Part shown: positions 36,433 through 42,748 of the stretch, one piece after another
How the letters are laid out: each line of letters starts with the position of its first letter
Position numbering within the stretch: the stretch's first letter is position 1
Source: Mucilaginibacter terrenus
GTDB lineage: Bacteria > Bacteroidota > Bacteroidia > Sphingobacteriales > Sphingobacteriaceae
Direction: 5' to 3'
Length of the DNA: 64,000 bases
Assembly: GCF_003432065.1 (NCBI RefSeq)
Contig: NZ_QWDE01000001.1
Location: forward strand, 1,736,001-1,800,000
Position numbers and translations under genes: made by a program
The notes under the pieces: generated by a model
What the model was told of the DNA's origin: nothing
The model's input: only the letters and a program-made list of their open reading frames with translations
The model's database searches: none

Positions 36433-37158
36433 TTAGTTAATTTTGGTGATAGAAGATGAACCTGACTTATCGCTGTTCACGTTTGACGGATTACCACGGT
36501 ACTCAATTTCTGACGAGCCACTGGTGTGTACGCTTAAATCGGTAAGTACGTTAATGCGGCAATGGCTCGCTCCCGATGTTTCTATATTATACTTGCCTAC
36601 TACAAAGTCCAGCGCATCTACAGTGCCGCTGCCGCTCATATCAATATCATGTGAGGTAGCCTGCCCTTTCAGCGAAATTTCGGTACTTCCGCTGCCTTCG
36701 GTATGTACACGGGCAGCGGTAATATCCAGCTTTACGTTGGTAGAGCCGGACAGGTCCAGATCAAAGTCGCCGGTATTGATGTGGCCATCGCCAACTACCT
36801 CTACCCCGCCTGATGCTTCAAGCGCGCGCAGATGTTTAAAACCAACACTTACGCTCACGTTGCTGCCGCCAAAGAAATTACGCGTGCTGTATATGCGCAG
36901 CTTACCCCCTTCTACACTGGTCTTGATGTATTTTAACAGATTATCATCAGCAGTAATGGTAACGGCCGACGAGCTATCCTGCCTTATATGTACATTAAAG
37001 CCGCCCGAGATATCAATCTTTTCAAAATCTACAACAGTGCGTTTCTCGGTAGCAGATACGCCAGAACCCCGCACAGGCCGGAACCTTTTGCACGACGAGA
37101 AACTTATTAAGCTAATTACTGCTGCTGATATGGTAAGTATGCGGACTGCTTTTTTCAT
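36433..37158 (-). CDS. Head-GIN domain (DUF2807) lipoprotein
   Basis: A 241-residue putative lipoprotein: signal peptide with SFSSCKR, giving a Bacteroidota-style lipobox Cys near residue 23. The rest is one GIN/DUF2807 right-handed beta-helix (ISGGFNVHIRQDSS, LRIYSTRNFFGGSN, DLSGSTNVKLDI, TSGSSEIEYRGN), a fold annotated as putative auto-transporter adhesin head. It is longer and more diverged than the two GIN paralogues at 38.5 and 42 kb. Function unknown; probably on the outer membrane or periplasmic. Confidence 0.82.
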   Translation of the reverse strand: MKKAVRILTISAAVISLISFSSCKRFRPVRGSGVSATEKRTVVDFEKIDISGGFNVHIRQDSSSAVTITADDNLLKYIKTSVEGGKLRIYSTRNFFGGSNVSVSVGFKHLRALEASGGVEVVGDGHINTGDFDLDLSGSTNVKLDITAARVHTEGSGSTEISLKGQATSHDIDMSGSGTVDALDFVVGKYNIETSGASHCRINVLTDLSVHTSGSSEIEYRGNPSNVNSDKSGSSSITKIN

Positions 37159-37311
37159 GATAAGGATGTGTATTTGCCTTTTGGACTACATGGGCCAAAT
37201 TGAAGTTACAACAAATTTAAAATAAAAAAGACTACAACGCCAGTTGTGTTACGGTAAAACAAATTAACAGTAAACAGCTTAATCAACTAATAAATTAGTT
37301 AACTTTAAACA

Positions 37312-38412
37312 ATGAAAGGTTTTTTAACGCTGCTATTTCTATTGCCGCTTGTATGCCTGGGGCAAATAACTATTTCCGGCAAGCTGGTAAATGCTACAAA
37401 CAACTCCCCTGTTGCGGATGCTAGCGTTTTTTTGAGTAATGCCACGGTAGGCGGTAAATCTGCAGCGGATGGCACATTTATACTGCGCAACGTACGGCCC
37501 GGGCAATACGAACTGGTTGTTACCGTAGTTGGCTACGAAACACACCGGCAAACGGTTATGGCTGCTGCTGAAAGCATAGCGTTAGCCGATATAAAACTAA
37601 CGCCGAAAACCAATGAGCTTAAAGAGGTGGTGGTAAGGCCCGATCCCGACCGCGCAAACAACTACCGGATATTTAAAGAGGAGTTTCTCGGCATGTCTAA
37701 GTTAGCAAAGGAGTGTAAAATATTAAACCCCGATGTTGTTGACCTGGACTTTGATAAAACAACACGAAAACTGACGGGCTCCTCATCAGAATTTATCGAG
37801 ATAGAGAACAAAGCTCTTGGTTACAAGATAAAATACCTGCTCAGCACTTTTGTGAAAGACTACAAGGCCGGTTCGCTGTATTTTGAAGGATCGGCTCTGT
37901 TTGAGGAAATGAAGGGATCGGAGAAACAGAAAAAACGCTGGCTTAAAAACCGGTGGATAGCTTTTGAAGGCTCATCTATGCACTTTTTACGGTCGATAGT
38001 ACGGAATGATGTGCAGGCTACAGGTTTCGAGGCGCTCAGGCTGATCAGGAAGCTTAACCCCGACTATCATGGTATCGGCGACAAGTACATACAAACCTTG
38101 ATTAATAAACCCCTGCCGGTTACAGATTACGCCAGCCTTACAGATGTGAAAGGCATATTTGCACTGCGATACACCGATTGCCTTTACCTCATGTACACTA
38201 AAATACGTGATAACAGCCCCGACAACAATCCCATACAATCCCTTTCTATGCCTAATTACCTCACCAGTATATTAACCCTCACCCCGCCATATACCCTTTT
38301 TGATTCCAACGGCGTAATACTCAACCCATCAAGCGTTGGCTTTGAAGGTAACTGGGGCAAAAGCCGCGTGGCAGAAATGTTGCCCGTAGATTACCTGCCG
38401 CCTGCAAAGTAG
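37312..38412 (+). CDS. CarboxypepD_reg-like domain secreted protein
   Basis: A 366-residue exported protein with a signal peptide ending near CLGQ (residue 19). Residues ~22-105 are a CarboxypepD_reg/TonB-N-terminal beta-sandwich (ISGKLVNATNNSPVADASVFLSN split by turns; KSAADGTFILRNV, GYETHRQTV), ending with the ELKEVVVRP strand seen before TonB plugs. The remaining ~250 residues (KEFLG/NPDVVDLDFDK region onward) have no plug or barrel and belong to a Bacteroidota family of unknown function. It is divergent from the GIN lipoprotein. Confidence 0.8.
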   Translation: MKGFLTLLFLLPLVCLGQITISGKLVNATNNSPVADASVFLSNATVGGKSAADGTFILRNVRPGQYELVVTVVGYETHRQTVMAAAESIALADIKLTPKTNELKEVVVRPDPDRANNYRIFKEEFLGMSKLAKECKILNPDVVDLDFDKTTRKLTGSSSEFIEIENKALGYKIKYLLSTFVKDYKAGSLYFEGSALFEEMKGSEKQKKRWLKNRWIAFEGSSMHFLRSIVRNDVQATGFEALRLIRKLNPDYHGIGDKYIQTLINKPLPVTDYASLTDVKGIFALRYTDCLYLMYTKIRDNSPDNNPIQSLSMPNYLTSILTLTPPYTLFDSNGVILNPSSVGFEGNWGKSRVAEMLPVDYLPPAK

Positions 38413-38456
38413 CGGCATAGGTACGTCGATGTTAGGCTTACCGAAATTAATTAATA

Positions 38457-38494
38457 GAAAAAGGGCTGCTCTCCTGGTTGGAGATAGCCCCTTT
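38457..38494 (-). terminator. Terminator between convergent genes (GIN paralogue 1 side)
   Basis: An interrupted stem: gggct (38463-38467) with agccc (38486-38490) plus an inner ctctcc/ggaga pairing, and a T run on the minus strand (complement of 38457-38462). It can serve the GIN gene ending at 38528 and possibly the convergent gene ending at 38412. Confidence 0.6.
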
Positions 38495-38527
38495 ACAATG
38501 TATATATCGAGAACTATGAAAGTGCTT

Positions 38528-39133
38528 TTACAATACGGCCAGCTCTCTTTTTGCTGAACGTGATGGTATTTGTGTTTTGGTTTCGTTTACACTGATGAAA
38601 TTATCGTTTACAATTTTTGCTGACTCGGAGTAGCTAACATTGTACTCGTTAACGCTGCCGGTTAAGGTTACTTTAGCATTATCATTTACGGTTAAACTGG
38701 TGCGGTAAGCATCAAGGTTTAAGGCAGCAGTTGCATTGTTGTGCAGGTTAACATCAAAGTCGATTTTTGAAAGGCTGCCGAAAGATTTAACTTCAACATC
38801 GTCATAAGCATTTATCTCGCGCAGATCAGCAGCGGTAACCCAAACCACCAATTTTTCTGCTTTGTAAGATGCTATGCGCAATACACCGTTTTGGCCCTGT
38901 ACCAAAGCGCTTTCGGCGTAGTACTTATTGTAAACCTTCACCTGGTCGGCAGTGCCGTCGCTTACGTAAAGCTCTACGTTGCCGCGCACCTCTATTTTGT
39001 TAATGTGGCTCACGTTTGTTAAAACGGTGCTTACTTCTTTATCGTTATTTTTTTCGCTAGCGAAACTTGTTGCTGTTGTGCTAACCACTGCTAAAATTAC
39101 TGTAGCTACGATGGTTAAAAATTTTGTTTTCAT
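38528..39133 (-). CDS. Head-GIN domain (DUF2807) exported protein, paralogue 1
   Basis: A 201-residue protein with a signal peptide (cleavage near SFAS, residue ~26) and a compact GIN domain: HINKIEVRGNVELYVSDG, KVYNKYYAESALVQ, VVWVTAADLREINAYDD, KSFGSLSKIDFDV. It is a close paralogue of the gene at 41964-42581, with the same order of motifs and about the same length, diverging in the last 40 residues. Upstream DNA is also conserved between the two. Function unknown; probably periplasmic or surface. Confidence 0.83.
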   Translation of the reverse strand: MKTKFLTIVATVILAVVSTTATSFASEKNNDKEVSTVLTNVSHINKIEVRGNVELYVSDGTADQVKVYNKYYAESALVQGQNGVLRIASYKAEKLVVWVTAADLREINAYDDVEVKSFGSLSKIDFDVNLHNNATAALNLDAYRTSLTVNDNAKVTLTGSVNEYNVSYSESAKIVNDNFISVNETKTQIPSRSAKRELAVL

Positions 39134-39192
39134 GGTATTAATATTTTGATTTTGAGTAACTTAATTGTTTGTGTTTCTAAATACACTAATAA

Positions 39193-39217
39193 GACGATGC
39201 CCCGCCCTAAACGTTAC
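39193..39217 (-). promoter_or_regulatory. ECF-sigma-type promoter of GIN paralogue 1
   Basis: On the minus strand GTAAC (39213-39217), 16-base spacer, CGTC (39193-39196), extended as TGTAACGTTT and CGTCTTATTAGTGTA. It lies 60 bp upstream of the ATG, the same distance as in paralogue 2 (62 bp). Confidence 0.6.
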
Positions 39218-39255
39218 AGGCAAATAGTGTGAAATAGACACACAGCGGGTTTATA

Positions 39256-39284
39256 TCGGTGAATGGCGGGATACAATCGGCGAA
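39256..39284. promoter_or_regulatory. Tandem direct repeat upstream of GIN paralogue 1 (candidate operator)
   Basis: tcggtgaa (39256-39263) and tcggcgaa (39277-39284), a 21-bp period, about 123-151 bp upstream of the ATG and upstream of the ECF-type promoter. Paralogue 2 has the same arrangement. Two short direct repeats spaced by two helical turns are typical of LytTR-type regulators. Confidence 0.5.
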
Positions 39285-39369
39285 AGAAGGAGTGGAATTT
39301 TAGGATGTGAAGGAAAGCTACAGCTACAATTTTATCCTGCCAAAATGTAGGTATATTTAGCTTGTGCCT

Positions 39370-39454
39370 TTGTTGGTGTTGTTACCAATAAATCGGTGAC
39401 AGATAGCAAAATGCATAAATAGATCATTAACTTGTTGGTGACAACACTAACAAG
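39370..39454. repeat. Paired hairpin repeat unit A (TTGTTGGTG family)
   Basis: Hairpin at 39370-39391 (ttgttggtg with accaataa) and hairpin at 39431-39454 (cttgttggtg, acaa loop, cactaacaag; ten pairs, one G-T). It lies just upstream of the 65-residue ORF and matches unit B downstream of it. Confidence 0.7.
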
Positions 39455-39471
39455 GGAGCCAAATAAAGAAC

Positions 39472-39669
39472 ATGCAATTTAATAAAATCGTAAAAATATC
39501 ACTCTTGATTATAACTGTGCTTATCGTTTTAGCTTTGATGACCTATTTATATATCTTGGAATTGGGAACGGGTTTTTTAAAAAATACATCCTTTGTAATA
39601 CTATGTATAGTGCTCGCGATAATAGTTGTCCTACTGTTCAGAAGGCTAATTCTAATTTTAGGGGAATAA
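39472..39669 (+). CDS. Small membrane protein between hairpin repeats
   Basis: A 65-residue, strongly hydrophobic protein with two transmembrane helices (residues ~10-30 and ~38-60) and basic flanks (KIVK, RRLILILGE). Only the length, the ATG and the hydrophobic composition support it; no family recognised. Its surroundings are AT-rich and it is bracketed by two copies of a hairpin repeat unit, so it may be a small cassette rather than part of an operon. Confidence 0.45.
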   Translation: MQFNKIVKISLLIITVLIVLALMTYLYILELGTGFLKNTSFVILCIVLAIIVVLLFRRLILILGE

Positions 39670-39682
39670 TGCTTTTCCGCCT

Positions 39683-39756
39683 TTGTTGGTGACGACACCA
39701 ACAAGCGCACATAAGAAACTCATTAACTAGTCGCTGACAACACCAACAACGGTGAC
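39683..39756. repeat. Paired hairpin repeat unit B (TTGTTGGTG family)
   Basis: A perfect 9-bp hairpin, ttgttggtg (39683-39691) with caccaacaa (39696-39704), preceded by the same gcctt as in unit A; then cattaact and tgacaacaccaacaa at 39721-39750, matching the second half of unit A with degraded stem. Units A and B are in direct orientation. Confidence 0.7.
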
Positions 39757-39888
39757 TACACCACTAAGGCCGAAAGTAAACACCGGCATAACAATAGATT
39801 AATATACAGCTATTTATGAAAGATTTTTATTGAATTTACTTGGAATAGTCGATCCCTCCTCTGTATCGTTAATAAAAACCAAAACCTT

Positions 39889-41019
39889 ATGGCTTACTAC
39901 CCTAAATTGAAGACAGGATACATACCGGCAGAGCGCCGCAACCATGTCATCGACAAGATTATCTCCCTAAAAAAGCAAATTGACGAAACTGTTCCGGATA
40001 AGGACCTTGAGCAAAACCTGCTGTTGGCTACCTGGAATATAAGAGATTTCGGAAAAAAGGGCGGCTTTAATCCGGCCGATCGTTTGCCCGAAAGTTACTT
40101 TTACATAGCGGAGATACTGTCCGGCTTTGACCTTATAGCCGTACAGGAAGTAAATGACCTTGCTCCGCTGGAGGCAGTGCTAGCTATAATGGGGAATAAC
40201 TACAGCTACATTGCAACGGATGTGGCTGATCCTAAAGGGGGCGGAAACGGAGAGCGGTTGACCTTTGTTTATGACAAGCGCAAGATATGGTTCAAAAATG
40301 TGGCCGGGGAAATTGTGCTGCCGCCAAACCTGCTCATCTCCAAAGCCGAATTGGAAATTGCAGGCGACAAAGTAGTTGCAGGCAAACAATTTAGAAGGAC
40401 GCCGTATATTGTATCGTTCCAGTGCGGGTGGTTCAAGTTTGACCTTTGTACCGTCCACTTATATTATGGGGAAGACCAGGGAGAAAAACTGCAGGAACGT
40501 ATTGAGGAGATCCGCGAGGTAGCGGCTTACTTATCTAACAGGGCTGATGAGGCATTCTTGAAAGAAAAAAGCCTGATTTTGCTGGGCGATTTTAACATTG
40601 TAAGCCCGGAACATGAAACCATGAAGGCGCTGCTCGCCTCCGGCTTTGAGGTGCCGAAAAAACTCCGCCAAAAAACCAATCGCGACTTTAATAAATATTA
40701 TGACCAGATAGCTTTCAAAACCACGCCCGAACAGCTCGAGTATATAGAGACAACAAGTAATGATCCTAAAAAACAGAATGCTGGGGTGTTCCGGATATTT
40801 GACAATTGCTTTAACGGGGATGATCTTGAGACCTATCGTGCAGAACTCCTAAAGACAACTGAAGGAAAGAAAGCTGCGGAAAAAGGAAATGATGATTTGC
40901 TGGAATATTACCATACCTGGAAAACGTGGCAGCTATCTGATCATAACCTTTTATGGACACGCCTGAATATCAACAACAGTATGAAATATCTGGAAAGTTG
41001 CCGGTTACCTGTAGAATAG
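39889..41019 (+). CDS. Endonuclease/exonuclease/phosphatase family protein
   Basis: A 376-residue protein of the EEP (DNase I / exonuclease III-like) fold. Core motifs: LATWNIRDFG (Asn and metal-site strand, residues ~46-55), Glu in AVQEVND (~88-90), LLGDFNI (Asp/Asn, ~243-248) and the final SDHNLLW (Asp-His). No signal peptide is evident, so it is probably cytoplasmic. The C-terminal ~110 residues before the SDH motif are longer than in minimal EEP enzymes. Substrate (DNA, RNA, phospholipid or phosphoinositide) cannot be told from the fold. Confidence 0.82.
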   Translation: MAYYPKLKTGYIPAERRNHVIDKIISLKKQIDETVPDKDLEQNLLLATWNIRDFGKKGGFNPADRLPESYFYIAEILSGFDLIAVQEVNDLAPLEAVLAIMGNNYSYIATDVADPKGGGNGERLTFVYDKRKIWFKNVAGEIVLPPNLLISKAELEIAGDKVVAGKQFRRTPYIVSFQCGWFKFDLCTVHLYYGEDQGEKLQERIEEIREVAAYLSNRADEAFLKEKSLILLGDFNIVSPEHETMKALLASGFEVPKKLRQKTNRDFNKYYDQIAFKTTPEQLEYIETTSNDPKKQNAGVFRIFDNCFNGDDLETYRAELLKTTEGKKAAEKGNDDLLEYYHTWKTWQLSDHNLLWTRLNINNSMKYLESCRLPVE

Positions 41020-41188
41020 GTTTACAGAGCGGCTCGACTTTGCTGGTGCAATCAGGCTGCTGGTATCGTAGGCTGCATTTTTGTGTTGATAAGTAAGAAT
41101 GATGATATTTAGACGCACAAGACCGCCATGCGTTAGCAACCAGAGGGTACTTGCGCCAGCGAAGACGTTGACACAATAACCCTTTTAC

Positions 41189-41613
41189 ATGAAAGCAAAT
41201 ATCAAAATCAAAGTTGGTCATCTCCTTTTATTACCCCTTGCAGTATTCTCCTGCAATAGCTCGGATAATAAATTATCCGGCGGCTGGGTAGTTGATAAAG
41301 CTTATTATAATAATAAGGCGGTTACCTGGAACTTATTAACAAATAGCATCAAACTATACAACAATCACACTTGCTTATTACCAATTCCTTATGAAAAATC
41401 TGAAGTAAAGAACTATGACCAAGGAAAATGGACAGCTTATGAACAAAACGACACTTTATTTTTACAAATAAAAACGATTAATATAATATTTAACAGAACT
41501 TTAAAGTTTCTAATTATAGGACAGTCAGAGACAGCGTTAGCTTTGGTATGCTTACTAAAGCTAACCTATCGGCAGATTCGTTAAGGTTGGCTTGCACAAA
41601 AGCTCCGTATTAA
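41189..41613 (+). pseudogene. Lipoprotein gene with probable frameshift
   Basis: An open frame of 131 codons runs 41189-41584: signal peptide with lipobox-type VFSC (Cys ~22), then GGWVVDKAYYNNKAV and a strand-rich region up to INIIFNRT. From about 41500 the annotated frame becomes atypical, while the -1 frame, after a 1-nt correction in the T run at 41500-41502, continues FKVSNY...SFGMLTKANLSADSLRL and stops at 41611-41613. That reading fits a lipocalin-like lipoprotein ending better. A single-base loss (biological or sequencing) is likely. Family not recognised. Confidence 0.5.
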
Positions 41614-41663
41614 CTTACTTTACTCATTTTAAGACTGACATCTTTTTACCCGTTACATAAACA

Positions 41664-41875
41664 GGTGTCCCACTTTTCGCATTTCCAAGGTGTCCCACCG
41701 CAAAAAATCAAAGTGGTGATATTTAGCTTAACTATTTCATTTAAAAATATTTACAATTTTCACCTGAAGTTTTTGTACTGTCCCGAGGTGTCCCGCCTAT
41801 TTGACTTAAATACCTGTAAAATAACAAATTGCGCAGGTTGGGTGTCCCGGGTGTCCCGCTTTACAAGCGGGACAC
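41664..41875. repeat. GTGTCCC direct-repeat block with terminal palindrome
   Basis: The heptamer or its close form occurs six times in one orientation: 41664-41671, 41689-41696, 41779-41785 (tgtcccg), 41787-41795, 41841-41849 and 41850-41858, the last two back to back. The final copy forms a perfect 11-bp palindrome, gtgtcccgctt (41851-41861) with aagcgggacac (41865-41875), followed by TTTT. An overlapping 76-codon frame here is not convincing. The block fills the ~350-bp gene-free stretch between the lipoprotein gene and GIN paralogue 2. Confidence 0.7.
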
Positions 41876-41895
41876 TTTTGCTATTGATTCTTTAA

Positions 41896-41923
41896 CAAAA
41901 AAAAACCACCGCTTGCGCGGTGG
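41896..41923 (-). terminator. Terminator after GIN paralogue 2
   Basis: Stem ccaccgc (41906-41912) with gcggtgg (41917-41923), 4-base loop, and a long T run on the minus strand (complement of 41896-41905). Confidence 0.85.
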
Positions 41924-41963
41924 CCTCTCATGAATATATGTTGAACTTTTGCAAAAGTAGTGC

Positions 41964-42581
41964 TTACAGGGTAGCAACGTTGGCTACATCAGCCTTAGGC
42001 TGAACGAACAGGTTGGTGGTTTTTTCCATTTTGTTCACAGCAACCAGGCCGGTTTGGTTTAGGGTAGCGCTTTGGTCGCGGATGATGGCACAATCGTTAA
42101 CGTTACCGCTGATATTTGCTTTAGCGCGGTCGTTAACCGTAATGCTTGCTTTAAAGGCATCCAGGTTAAGCTGTGCAGAAGCGTTGTTGTTAAGGGTAAC
42201 ATCCAGGTCAATCTTAGACAGGTTACCAAAAGATTTCACTTCGGCATTATCATAAGCGCTGATGGCACGCAGGTCGGCAGCAGTTACCCAAACCACTAGT
42301 TTTTTGTCGGTGTATGATGCAATGCGCAGTACGCCATTCTCGTTTTGTACCATTGCGCTTTCGGCATAGTAACGGTTGTAAACTTTCACCTGGTCGGCGC
42401 TGCCGTCAGACACGAAGAGTTCAACGTTACCGCGGATCTCGATCTTGTTGATCTGTGCTACAGAAAGTACGGTACTTACTTCTTCCTGTGCTTTAATGTT
42501 TTTGTCGGCTGCAAAGCTGGTTGTGAAGGTTGCAGTTGCTAATGTGATGATGGTTGCTATGGTTAAGAATTTCGCTTTCAT
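41964..42581 (-). CDS. Head-GIN domain (DUF2807) exported protein, paralogue 2
   Basis: A 205-residue protein with a signal peptide (cleavage near SFAA, residue ~25) and a GIN domain very like paralogue 1: QINKIEIRGNVELFVSDG, KVYNRYYAESAMVQ, VVWVTAADLRAISAYDN, KSFGNLSKIDLDV. The domain core is nearly identical, the last ~40 residues differ. The upstream ~150 bp is also related (ECF-type promoter and tandem repeats), so gene and control region were copied together. Function unknown. Confidence 0.85.
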   Translation of the reverse strand: MKAKFLTIATIITLATATFTTSFAADKNIKAQEEVSTVLSVAQINKIEIRGNVELFVSDGSADQVKVYNRYYAESAMVQNENGVLRIASYTDKKLVVWVTAADLRAISAYDNAEVKSFGNLSKIDLDVTLNNNASAQLNLDAFKASITVNDRAKANISGNVNDCAIIRDQSATLNQTGLVAVNKMEKTTNLFVQPKADVANVATL

Positions 42582-42642
42582 GATTCCTAATATTTTGATT
42601 GTTAGTGATTTATTATTTTCTCGTTTTTAAATACACCAATAT

Positions 42643-42667
42643 GACGCCCCCACTTGGGAAACGTTAC
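42643..42667 (-). promoter_or_regulatory. ECF-sigma-type promoter of GIN paralogue 2
   Basis: On the minus strand GTAAC (42663-42667), 16-base spacer, CGTC (42643-42646), extended as TGTAACGTTT and CGTCATATTGGTGTA, 62 bp upstream of the ATG. Confidence 0.6.
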
Positions 42668-42705
42668 AGCAAAATATCGTGGAATAGACGTACACCCCAA
42701 TAATG

Positions 42706-42734
42706 TCGGCGAACGGGGTGTAATGATCGGCGAA
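42706..42734. promoter_or_regulatory. Tandem direct repeat upstream of GIN paralogue 2 (candidate operator)
   Basis: tcggcgaa at 42706-42713 and again at 42727-42734, exact copies with a 21-bp period, 125-153 bp upstream of the ATG. The layout matches that of paralogue 1 although the spacer bases differ, which suggests selection on the repeats. Confidence 0.55.
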
Positions 42735-42748
42735 AAGGGAGGATATTT

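Noticed and set aside
41665..41895. A 76-codon open frame over the GTGTCCC repeat block
   Set aside because: Its content follows the repeats and AT-rich DNA; no signal, domain or protein-like pattern, so it is treated as noncoding.
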